Assembly (NCBI GenBank): GCA_029959085.1
Contig: JARWIR010000035.1
Location: forward strand, 1,951,501-2,015,500
Origin: Nemophila menziesii
Taxonomy: Eukaryota > Streptophyta > Magnoliopsida > Boraginales > Hydrophyllaceae
Length of the DNA: 64,000 nucleotides
Direction: 5' to 3'
How positions within the stretch are numbered: the first letter of the stretch is position 1; every line of letters begins with the position of its first letter. Both the position numbers and the translations under genes were made by a program. The notes beneath the pieces were generated by a model. That model was not told the DNA's origin, made no database searches, and saw only the letters and a program-made list of their open reading frames with translations. This document shows, one piece after another, positions 24,201-34,976 of this stretch.

Positions 24201-25160
24201 GCATCTTACTCATAAGAAGGGTTTAAGATATAAATATCTGTATATTATTTGGTTTAACAATATTGGTTACCTGACTAAGAGTGAAACTACATTAGTAAAT
24301 AACTCTAATGAAATTATGAATATAAAGGGATTTCGAAAATCTTGTCTTAGTAATTGCAACAGTTTAACCTTGTTATATTTTTAGCATAACTTTAAATATA
24401 TCATTTTCCTCGCGTTGATGGTCTCGTCGTTTCCTCAAGATATTTTAAATGCCCATGATTCATACTGATAAAGATGAGCTTGAGAATACAAAAATAATTT
24501 GAAGCCACAATAGTAAAGACATACCTTCCCATCACCGACATCATCAGTTGTCAATCTTTTCCACATTCAAGAACTTCGGGAACAAGTCGAAAGCATCCTT
24601 CTCACTGCTCCTACTGATTTTGATGCTTAATTTCGAACATTTTCCATAGTTACAACCTTAGAAGTTTTTTGTAAAAAGGATCTTTTTTCAACCAATTAAA
24701 GTTGTGAAGTTTTTTGGAGTAATAGAAGGTGATTTGTTAGCCGAATTAAATGAAGAAGTCACACTTTCGTTAAAATGGGCCTCGAATTGGAGTACCTCGA
24801 AATGGGTCTTGATCTATAGTCCGAGTTCTCTGAATTCATATATTATTTTATAATTTCAAACTCAATTTCTTTCGCCTTTACGATTGACCCTTTTTCAGAC
24901 ACGTCCTTAATAGGTTCTTGAAGCATATCCTTCACGATTTTCATGAATTTGTGGCTTCATCATCTAAATCATAAGTATCTCCTTTCTTTATTTTCCTGCC
25001 CAAGAATGAGCATGTACACTGAGATAACAGCTTCCATAGTGAAAGATGATGCATTGTCTCTACAAACATCCAAAAACTTGTTACATTCGTTCAAAAACAT
25101 GAAGAACAACTGAGATCTAGATTTCAACCATCCTTTTAGCCCAATTCCAATAAACAACTA
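21231..25160. repeat. Variant repeat segment, right of the insertions
   Basis: Host DNA resumes and aligns with about 30.76-34.0 kb. Shared landmarks include 'gttttatattgtatataaa' (21.51 kb), 'agagaaagattgtgtgaa' (21.93 kb), 'gtagaccacgtaacgcg' (22.6 kb, related to landmarks in all units) and a fossil exon-like stretch at 23,570-23,647 with donor 'gcaatag|gtaaat'. At 22,356-22,371 and 22,478-22,488 there are G runs that the other copy lacks. A minus-strand open piece at 25157-24969 (62 codons) and a diverged copy of the 33.6-34.0 kb frame (about 24,800-24,540) hint at an old minus-strand gene. Confidence 0.7.
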
Positions 25161-25276
25161 ATAATAATGGACAAATTTATATACTAATACAATTTATATT
25201 GTATATTTGTTCTCATTTTTTTATAAATTGAGTTGAATTTGGAATTATAACCTCTTTATTATTACTTTTTACAAGT

Positions 25277-25318
<42 letters not shown>
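25277..25318. repeat. (TA)n microsatellite
   Basis: About 21 TA dinucleotides lie at the border between the variant repeat segment and unrelated sequence. Confidence 0.97.
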
Positions 25319-25322
<4 letters not shown>

Positions 25323-26140
25323 ACACGGGTTCCTATGCTGGGTGTGGCAAAGGTGTGATAAATAAACCATATAAAACACACACACACCGGATACCACTAT
25401 GAGTAGCTCACTCCCAGTGCACATATCATTCGTCATTAATAGTTGATAAAATTAAGTTTGTTCTACGATATTTATTCGCTAGCTGAAACTCGTTTTCAAA
25501 TATAAGAGTAGAAGAAATTAATTGTTTAAACTAATAATATAAATAAATAAAATATTTGATTGGTTTTATAAATAGGAACTAAATAAAAAAATGTTAAATT
25601 ACTAATTCAAATAAAATAACTAAGAAAATGGAGATGAGATATAGCTTAAATCTGTTAGTATGCACCTATTCTCCTAGATCATTATTCTAATTATAAGGGT
25701 GAATTGCGCATATATAAGTAGCTTGGGTTCTATGATCCCTCAAACTTCCTTTAGGGTAGCTTATAGGACAACCTCAACACGATAAATGGTCTTGGGTAAG
25801 GGGGCCTTGCATAGAGATTGGTGGTGGAAAACTAAATCCTAATTGACTATCTAGTTAGTCAAACCCGTCAAGATCAGTACCGCACATTAGAAGTGTATGT
25901 GTTGTTTTAATTAATTGAATTCTCTTAGGGTGACAATCCTAATAACTAAAAACAGTTCTAAACTTGGCGAGAGTTAGGGATGAGATAAAGGCAAATACGA
26001 AATACAATTATAAAGCCATCTCATATCAATTAAAATAAATCCCAAATAATATAAAACATGAGAACAGAATGTAAGGATTATGCATATTGCAAACCAAAGA
26101 TATGTGAAAATTAGTTCATGATAAAAGAAATAAAACTAAA
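25319..26140. mobile_element. Decayed LTR-like fragment, Athila/Tat-like
   Basis: The stretch starts 'tgttacacgggttcc'. Around 25,840-25,880 it holds 'gactatctagttagtcaaacccgtcaagatcag', which resembles 'ggctataagattaactaagtccgtcaggatc' in the LTR at 55.8-57.6 kb. The general layout is also alike: poly-A-rich first half, then a GC-richer block with 'ccgtcaagatcag'-type words. No internal coding region or second LTR is visible, so it could be a diverged solo LTR. The ends are not certain. Confidence 0.35.
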
Positions 26141-26207
26141 CAGTAAATATCTTACAAACATGATTAATCAAAAAATTTAATATTTATTTCTTTAATGGTA
26201 AAGTGGT

Positions 26208-26262
26208 ACCTCCAAGAAGAGGAAACAAGACTCTAGCCAGTTGAGCTAATCCACTTGGTTAA
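26208..26262 (-). other. tRNA-like (possible SINE head) sequence
   Basis: On the minus strand 'gtggattagctcaactggctagagtc' has a good polymerase III A box (TAGCTCAACTGG). The stretch after it ends in 'cttcttggaggtaccac', with no clear B box (GGTTCGANTCC) at the right distance, and no cloverleaf can be drawn. It is probably a fragment of a tRNA-derived SINE or a tRNA pseudogene. Confidence 0.3.
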
Positions 26263-28150
26263 TATGACCATTTTTATCTAATAATAAAGTACATTTAACA
26301 ATCGATTAAAAATAATACATCAATTTAAAATTTGAAAAAATTATAATGTTTTATTATTAAAGCACATGTATAGTTGTACTCATATCCACTATAATTAATC
26401 ATTCTAGGAATTTTATAAGGATAGAATAATATAGATAAAATAAAATTTGTTTTTACTATCGATGTGGGATTTGGTCTTGACCTTTGGACTTTAAATGATA
26501 AAGATTTCAAGTGATAAATTTTTTTGCTCCCTTCTCCTCACGTGTATGAATACGAAGAATATTACAATGATATAGCACAGTGAATGTGTTGAACCTTCTC
26601 TCAATTGATAATATCTATATTCGATACCTTAGTTACGCACCTTGAGTGTAACTGAAAGTTATAATTGTCGGGTCCACAACAAAAAGGCTAAGACTCTGAA
26701 CTCTCATATTCTTAGATGTCGGAGTACCACTATTTAATGGGGAAAAATACCAAATACTTCTCTATGATTTGAAAAGGGATCAAAACCAGTCGTATGATTT
26801 TAAAAAGGATAAATTCCTTTTTATGGTTTTCTAATTCGTGCCAAATCACCATTATTTATGATAACTCGGTGCAACTCGTTATAATTTGATAAAACACACA
26901 ACATAAATTTTTATGTTGTATATAGTAGAAAGGTTAATTAGTCGCGAGTTAGGGAACCATAGAGGATATTTTTCCCTTTTAAAACATTAGGGGTGTGGGA
27001 TAAGGGGGAAGGTTTGGGCAGTGGCGGATCCGGTTGGGGGGCCATCCCCGCTCCCCTTGAGAATACTCATGATCTCTTTAACAAATACGAGTTAGAAATA
27101 ACTCCAAATGGCCCCCAAAAGTGGGTAATAACACGCATTCTCCGAAATGATAACAACAATATAGCATGAAGATTACAATTTCCATACTTCCTAATCAAAT
27201 TAGATTACCAAAAAGATGAGAGAGTATCCCGGCCCATGTGTAACAATCTATATGGTTCAACTAGCCCATCTAAGTGGTGTCTGCAACTTCCAAATTAGAA
27301 AAATGGGACGAGGCCTAAATTGATTTTTTGTGAGATCATGAGTGATAAAATGAAAAGGCCAATCATTCTCGAGCCTATTATGTTGGTGAACAATAAAAAA
27401 AATCACTAGTTTTAACGAAAATGGTTTCCAAAGAAAAGGATTTTAATAACATTAATACTAATTCCACTACAATAAATTAAAACAACAAACCATACAAGTA
27501 AGTTTGACAAAGAGATACAAATACACGGAAAAATGAAATAACTATATTAGAGAGAAGATAGTAGATTATTCATCTAAATTACTAGTTTTTTAATTTTGAA
27601 AATGGAAGAAGACTCTATATATAGGGGAGGAGGAGGCCTTCCAGAATCATCACAATAAATGACGTCTAGTTGATGTTTTGATGGTTACACCTTTTCAAAT
27701 TGCATCATGAACCTGGAAAACCTTCTATCTTCTAGTTCATGCATGGAGTTGGACAGCTTTGAAAACCTCTTGGAACATCTGTAACCGCTGAACATTGATG
27801 GTGAATATTCTTTTAATGAGTCTTTTAATTCTTTAAAGTTTTGTGTTCTGGCTGGGTTTTATAATTATTAGCCACTCAGTACTAGTCTCTCTTTAAAATT
27901 TCACGAATAATTAGGCTACCACACTATCCTGTCTCAAAAGGCCTAAATTCTAAAAAAACGTACATCATCTGATCCAAATAAATACCATTGTCTTTGGAAA
28001 ACAATATGCTATGCCAAAACTCCAACTAAAGACATACCCTTTTTTTTGGAAATGTGTCAAGAATGGAATCCCTTATGGAGATAGATTGTTCGAAAAGAAA
28101 TGTGTCCCTTCCCCTAGATGCAAATTTATAATAATCTAGTTGAATTGATT
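26263..28150. other. Unassigned repeat-like sequence
   Basis: No gene is supported. At 27,019 the sequence 'cagtggcggatccgg' looks like the terminal inverted repeat of a plant hAT-type element, but no matching inverted end is found in the window. The rest is AT-rich and carries stops in every frame. Confidence 0.4.
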
Positions 28151-28165
28151 GATCATATCTTTTTA

Positions 28166-28350
28166 TAAAGCCCTATGAGTGCAGAAGTATGGGATATCCT
28201 GTCCAAGTTTACATGTATTTCTAGACAATATATATTTGAAGTTGATGCTTCAATGATGAAAGTTATCAAGAGGGAATAAGTTGGAATCTGATAAAAAGGC
28301 CTAGTTTCCTGGATTTTAATCCTATTATGGATCATTAAGATTGGTAGGAT
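28166..28350 (+). pseudogene. Copia-type gag remnant
   Basis: The plus strand reads SPMSAEVWDIL, then FEVDASMMKVIK before a stop at about 28,275. After a one-base shift a WNLIKRP-like piece follows. This resembles the gag region of plant Ty1/copia elements, where a SAKEVWD-type motif is followed by a conserved hydrophobic/KQG segment. It is short, without other copia domains nearby, and therefore only tentatively assigned. Confidence 0.4.
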
Positions 28351-28399
28351 GAAGTGTCTGTTCGAAAGAATTATGTGAAACACAAAAGGAATCCTCTTG

Positions 28400-29040
28400 T
28401 TGTTGGATAACTAGATGAAGGAAAACATTGGAACATTATGGAAAATATTCCGAGAAGCCATCTCTCTTGATGAAGATTTAAGGTTTAAGGGGGATGTTTT
28501 TCCCCAGAGACCTCTCCATGTACATCACGCCAAAAAAAATGTGACAACAGTCCTGAAAGCCTAACATGTTTTTGGTAAACTCAGGCGACTGATCTGATAT
28601 TTGTTAACTCCTTGTACCCTTCTATTATGTTCTTTTATATAATTTTTAACTGAAAAACACTTAAAATTGATTAAAATCATTTTGAAAAATATAGATTCTC
28701 CATGGTGGTCTAACTGTGTAGGAGGTTACTTTGCTCATACATATACATGCCAACAATAGGGGTAATAGTCTATATACCATATATTTCATACTTATCTTGC
28801 ATCATACACTAATCAAGCTAATAAGACATAACTGACTAATAGTTTCTTTCAGAATAAGGTGAATACATATCTAATTAAGTTTGGGAAGTAAGATACCTGA
28901 CGTAATGTTCTTGTCAATGAAATAAAAAACTGGTACCAACGATACTTTCAATATTTTCTGGGAGAATCTTGTTAATATACCATATGGGTTGGACGATTTA
29001 GTTTGACTTGATTAACAAACCACCTCCAAAATTTCTTTGC
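28400..29040. other. No recognised feature
   Basis: This is AT-rich DNA without a supported gene, between the gag-like remnant and the next repeat unit. Confidence 0.5.
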
Positions 29041-32000
29041 CTTTATGAGTAAACACAAGTAGCTAAGCATCTTCCTACCAATAAATGTTGTATTGAAAAG
29101 AGTATAATCACCGAGATATGGATCTAGGCCAAGTATAAGGTAGCGTAATAGTCACGAGTAAGTGTTTGTAGCGTAAATTCATAATGTCTTTCCTTGAACA
29201 TAAAACGACATACCTTTTTTTTCTCTTAATCATGGAGAGGTGATAGAGATGTGTATTTGGATCTCCTAAATGGATCCAGTGAGACTATGATCACTGAAAT
29301 CATAACATTTATCTTCAATCTAGGGCACTCTGATACTCTCGTATTATTCTTTTATCGAGTCGAACTAGGAATAAGTAGTAAGAAATCTGGATGAACATTT
29401 GAATACCTCGTAATCATGATGATGAAACGAATTAGTGGTAGTTAATATCCCTAAATATGTGTGCCTTAAACTTTTAAAAATGAACTTCTATATTCATTAT
29501 ATTAGTCCCCGAATCAGGTTCATTGGTGTCCCAGTTCTCTTGTATGAAACTCTAGAAACTTTCATTAAGACACGCAAACTAAAATAAAAATCAACCAGGT
29601 GGAACACGAAGAATCTGAAACAAAAGGATAAGAATCATGATGGATGTATGACTAGTATAATGCCAATTTACTATATCATTCAGCAAATACTTCACTTTTT
29701 GTCTTTTTTGGCACATCAGCTTGCGCATTAATTTCCTTAACAAACCCCGATAATACGGCTTTGTTATTAAGCACCTTTGAAGATTCAAAGTTTGAGATTG
29801 CAATGGGTTTACGCCCAGACATTCCTCTAAAATGAAATAATGTTGCATATTTTGATCTAAAATCTTAATTTGGTGTTTTTTTTTCAAACATCTTAGAAGG
29901 ATGATACTTTTGTTTTCCCCTAATGTTTGTTTCAAACATGTCAAGTCATCCTTATCAATATGTAAAGGTTAGACACAGTTTATCCAAATAAATGTTCTCA
30001 TTTTGCGTCAAGTCTGACCTATACACCTCTGAACTATCATCTACTCGCCATAAACAAGTGACCCCATGTCTAAGGTGAATTTAGGGGACATTTCTCTTTC
30101 TCTGTGACCAAATTTCTCACACTCAAACAAGATTCTATAGTGGCTCTCATACTCCACCTTACAAACTTATCATATATTGATTGTTAATCGATTATGTTTT
30201 CTAAATTTAAGGTTAAAGGCCATTGTATGTAGAATGCCTATTTCAGAAGGGATAAATGATTAAGAAGAAAGGAGATGGCTGAAGTTATTCTATAATTTAA
30301 TGATACATAGAAGGATTTTATGAATGTTGCATTTATTGAGTGAAGTTAATAGAATTATTATAGATTGGATGTTGTCTGACACGAAAAATCTAGGGGTGGG
30401 AATCGGCTCGACTGATTAAAAATGTGGTTAATTAATAATTTAAAACTTTTATTTTTGGAATAGAAAAAAAAAGAATAAAAAATCAAAATTTAATTCTAAT
30501 TCGAAACACTTAGAAATTTTTGAAATTTCACAATTTTTAGAATATCTCTAATTTTCAATTTGTGAGTTTTTATAATTTTTATATTCGTTAAATTTGCAAT
30601 ATTAAACTATGTTCTATGCAGTATAAACCAATATAAATATAATTATATAAAACCAATCGAATAATAGAAAACAAAACTAATTCAATATTACATGTATAAA
30701 ATGTTGTATCAATAATTTAAAAAAAATACAAATATTTAATTAAAAGTTTTTCAACATGTAAGAACATAGTTATAAATTTGAATAAAACTTAAGAAATGTT
30801 ATTGGATCGTGGGCGATTGAGAAGAAATAAAGAGACCAATTGTGAGCTCGAATGAATTTTTTGATTTAAGATATATAGTTTTATATTATATATAAACATG
30901 AAAGAAGTTTACATAAAAATATTAACATAAATATAGGCGTTTATAAATATTAAATATAAAAAAATTATTTTTAGTAATGGGAAAAAATATTTGGAAAGAA
31001 CTCAACAAAAACCAAAAATAGAAACAGGATCGGAAGTAATTCCAATTCAATTCCATAAAAATTCAGAAAACTCGAAACCAAGGTATTTCTTAAATTGGAT
31101 TTTTTGGATCGAAATCAGGCGAAATTGAAAAATTCTGCTCCAATTTCACCCCTATAAAAACTATAGTATTATGGACCGTGGGAAGAAATATAGGTTTCAA
31201 CCACTTAAATTTTGAAAGGAATTAGTGAGAATGGAGAAGAAGTTAATGGAGAAAGATTGTGTGAATTTTTCATTTTTACCAAGACAATTTTGCTGTTTGG
31301 ATTGGTTGGATATATGAGATTGTTTATTATGAGAGGAAAGCACATAAGGTGGGTATGAGACATGATAGGGAAACAACTAGTTTCACGTGCTTTGTTTATA
31401 TAGTTTGGAAATAAAAGAATGCAAGATATCATGAAGGGAAAGTACATAATGTGGATGACTTGTTGTAATAAAGGGCCATATAATTCATATCAACTAAAGG
31501 AGAAAAAAAGTATTTTAAATCTATAATAAACAAAGCTTTAAATTGGGGGTTTATGTGGAGTTTCTAAAGAAGGGGGTAAAGTAGCGATTCTGAAAATACT
31601 CTGACCTTTCAAATGTCCACAAAGAGTTTGTGTAGTTTTGTGACGTGCAATATTATATTCCGACAACACCGAATCTATCAAAACATGGTGTGGTGATGTT
31701 TCCTTTATGGAATGAGTGCGACTTGATTCCGGAAACAACACTACATGTGTTTCGTAATTGAAAGTGGGTTTTTGTTTTTGAGCTATTTAAGGTAATTTTG
31801 TTGGTACTAGAGTCATTATAGCATGGTTGGGATATTTTTTATTTGACTTATTTAGTTTTAACACGCACTTTTGCGTATTCAATTTTTTTGAAACATGTAT
31901 GCAATATTGTCATTTGAAAAACTAAGGTGATTTGTTTTCTAGTGTAGACCAAGTAACCAAGTAACGGGTGCTAGTAGATTGGTCAGGTGCAGATGATGGA

Positions 32001-34250
32001 CTTTAAACAATATCGATTACGTTCTACAACATCATTTTTGTCTTTACGATTTTTTCTTTTTCTCATTATAGTTATTGGAAATTTTTCATATTTACTCTCT
32101 ATTATAGTTGTTAAGGCAAAATAATCCCATCCTATTATGTTTATATTTATTGGATTTTGATTTTTTTTATGTTGAAACGTTAACGACTATGTTAGAACTA
32201 AAACCTTTCGTATTTTCGAATTTCTTACAACCCGTGTTGACTATTGATTAAAGTTGTTAAATGGTCCTTAAAGTTTTACTGTAGTTGCAAAAATAATTGG
32301 AATCAACTAGTTGCTACAACACATTACTTAGAAGATTACAAAACTTATCAATGGTTTTTAAAATACTTTGAATCACATAATTAAACAATAAAAAGAGAAG
32401 GACTATAGAGAATTGGTACATACGGGCTATGCCTTCCACAATATACTTTTTATACTTTCTAAAATTTATACTTTTTAGAGGATTTTATGGTCCAAAAGAC
32501 ATACCAAAACAAGCCCAGAATAAGGCCTTCCACAATATACAAATATTTCTTTTCAATACGCCCTCTTATCTACACCGTAACTTCATTATTCCTTTCTTAA
32601 CCGCTATTACAAAGTTCTCATTGCAACATATAAAGAGTCTAACATCAAGCTCAATATTTTAGATACTTTACGGTCTATTTCCACCATGATAGATATAGTA
32701 GGAAGATAAAAAGAAAATGAAGAAAGAAAAAGGAAAACAAATTTCGATTGCAATATGTAAAAGGTAAATTCTTCAGATTTTTTCATATTTTATACAATTT
32801 ATTCATGTGGTTTATTTTTACATTGCAATCAATTTTTTTTCTAAAAAAAACAGAAATGTATGTTCATTTGTGTAATTAAATTTTTGTGTATAAATTAAGA
32901 TTTTTAATTTTAATTTTATTATTATATATATAAAAATAACATAGGTACTTTCCACATTTATGAATCTATTTTTTCATCCATTATTGATTTTTTTATGTAC
33001 ATTAAAATAAACAAAATGATTGATAGTCATGTCATTTTATTTTTTATATACAGTTTTCTCATTCTAAGTATGGTAAATATAGTAACATAAATATCAAAAT
33101 TTAGAATATGTTAGAACATATTTACAATGAATCTATTATAAATGAGTAAATAAGATTTCACATTTAAAGCTATTTCTAGTTTGTTTTAATTTTCTCAAAA
33201 TTTTCTGATGTGATTTTCTTTACTAGGAGACATATAAACAATTATGCAGAAAATTTGATAAATAGAGACTTGTAGAACATTAAAAGCCATCAATAACTAA
33301 AAACTCCAGGGGTGGCAAAAATGATATTTAGTTGAGCATACATATATTAATATGATTAACAAAATTGTTTACAGACTAAGAGTGGATATTTACAGGAGTA
33401 ACGTGACTCTAATGAAATTCAATATATAAGGAGATTTTGAATCAGTATTGTGATGCTTTTGACTTGTCATATTCATATTAACTTTATTTTTAGTAAAGCT
33501 TATATTTTTTTCATTATCTTTGTTTCAATGGCCTGCTCGATTGTCCCTTCAGGATCTTTTAAATGCACATGATTCTCAATGATAAAAAAAGCTTGACAAT
33601 AGGAGAATAATCTGAAGCCACAATAGTCAACACATACCTTCGTATCACCACCACCAGGATCGACTGACCAATCTTTTCATATTCTTTTCCATATGTAGAA
33701 ACTTTTGGTATATTGCGAGGAACAAGTTGAAGTCATCCTTTTTACTGTCTGATTTTGATGCTTCATTTGGAACATTTTCAATAGGTACAACCTCGGATGT
33801 TTTTGGTAACAAAGGATTTGCTTCAAAAAATTTAAATGTCGGGTAGTTTCTTGGAGTGATAGAAGGTGATTTGATATCTGAATTAAAAGAATAAGTCAAG
33901 CCGTCATTAAATGCTACATTATTGGAAAACACATCCTCACAAACATTAAGAGTTAGCAATGCATGTTCGTGTTTGTTTTTTTTTTATTTTTCCAAAGAAG
34001 ATATATAATATTTGAATGATTTCACAAAAGGAAATAGAAAGTATAGGATGAGAGTAGGGAGAATAACAATAGAAAGATAGAGTGGCTTATATAGAAGGTT
34101 ATGAGTAAAGTATGAGTTGGTAATACATAGACTAGTGCTAGAGTACGGTAAATGTTGAGAAACAATTAATAATACACAAATCCTGACTAATTCTTTCAAA
34201 CTTGTTTGTTGAAATTTTAATGCGTAATTTGAATTAAATGACTTTACGCG
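29040..34250. repeat. Variant repeat segment, second copy (with empty CACTA and Mutator sites)
   Basis: This is the uninterrupted counterpart of 6.8-8.3 plus 19.8-25.1 kb. The stretch 29.04-29.35 kb is a very diverged copy of the unit landmark seen at 1-215 and 36.7 kb. At 30,711-30,713 a single AAT stands where the other copy holds the CACTA element, and at 30,746-30,754 the Mutator-like target is unoccupied. On the minus strand 33959-33645 is an open frame of 104 codons (see separate entry). No functional gene is recognised. Confidence 0.75.
33645..33959 (-). CDS. Unidentified 104-codon frame, paralogue near 24.5-24.8 kb
   Basis: The frame starts MLTLNVCEDVFS and ends in KRLVSRSWWW. It is hydrophilic, Lys/Ser/Glu/Asn-rich in its second half (VPNEASKSDSKKDD), unlike the Ile/Phe/Tyr-rich chance frames of this AT-rich DNA. 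The diverged copy around 24,800-24,540 keeps the order of words but has stops and shifts. In both, the frame runs into 'aag|gtatgt', a splice-donor-like site on the minus strand. It may be one exon of a duplicated, now dead gene. No family is recognised and I do not claim that it is expressed. Confidence 0.3.
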   Translation of the reverse strand: MLTLNVCEDVFSNNVAFNDGLTYSFNSDIKSPSITPRNYPTFKFFEANPLLPKTSEVVPIENVPNEASKSDSKKDDFNLFLAIYQKFLHMEKNMKRLVSRSWWW

Positions 34251-34510
34251 ACTATACGTGCGTCCTAGTTTGTATTTTGAAATTTTTATTTATCGTTTTC
34301 ACACTAACATCCATATCGAAATACTTTTCTTTAAAACTAAGTGAACAAAAGCACAAAAAAATAGTGTGGCAAAAATATTAAAGTATTTTTAAGGGGTATA
34401 TAAGCACTTTAAGTGATTTTTAGAAAAAACATTAAGGGTACGTCACCTAAAAGTGCCTGAAAATACTTCCTAGGACGCAATCCTAAAATATAATAAACAA
34501 ACCCTGCTAT
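34250..34510. mobile_element. MITE-like segment (copies at 44.15-44.48 and 52.17-52.50 kb)
   Basis: The block from 'agtttgtattttgaaatt' with 'tatcgttttcacactaac' to 'gacgcaatcc' and 'aacaaacc' recurs in three units. Read from the other end it begins AGGGTTTGTTTAT and contains GATTGCGTCC, a pattern familiar from plant non-autonomous DNA elements whose ends read GTTTGTTTGGATTGCG. The inverted pairing of the ends is weak, so the class (hAT-like or other) is open. As it occurs at the same place in each unit, it was present before the units multiplied. Confidence 0.4.
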
Positions 34511-34976
34511 TCATAAAACCCAAGGTTAGATTATTGGATTCCTGCTCTTGAATTCCTTTATGAGGGCTTGATTCAAATTCTTAACATGAATAGTAAGAGG
34601 GACTTAAATATAAATGTAGTGGATATTCTATCATAAAATTACCCTCTAGGGATCTAACCTTACACTAGTATTATTTTGGTTTTCGATTAGTGAGTATCTA
34701 TATTTTCTAATTGAAGTTTAAGAAACATTCCAGTCTACAAGAACCCTACACCATACACTAAATCCCCTTTCCTGGAACCAAAAATGTAAAAAATTGAAAT
34801 GATTTGTGTACAAGGTCAAACATTGTCATCTCAAGTCCAAAAATCCAACCTCCCATTAAAAAGTAGTACATAGAGTTTAATATTACGATAAATGAGAAAA
34901 AAAACTACAATAAGAAACATTCAACACTGGCATTAGTATAAAGGTGTTGGGAAGAAAACTATCTAGGTTTTAGTGT

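Noticed and set aside
26208..26262. A real tRNA gene
   Set aside because: An A box is present but no B box or acceptor stem can be paired.
26740..26990. A small element with ends 'ggggaaaaatacc' and 'ggatatttttccc'
   Set aside because: Only about a dozen bases pair, the internal match is loose and no convincing target duplication is visible.
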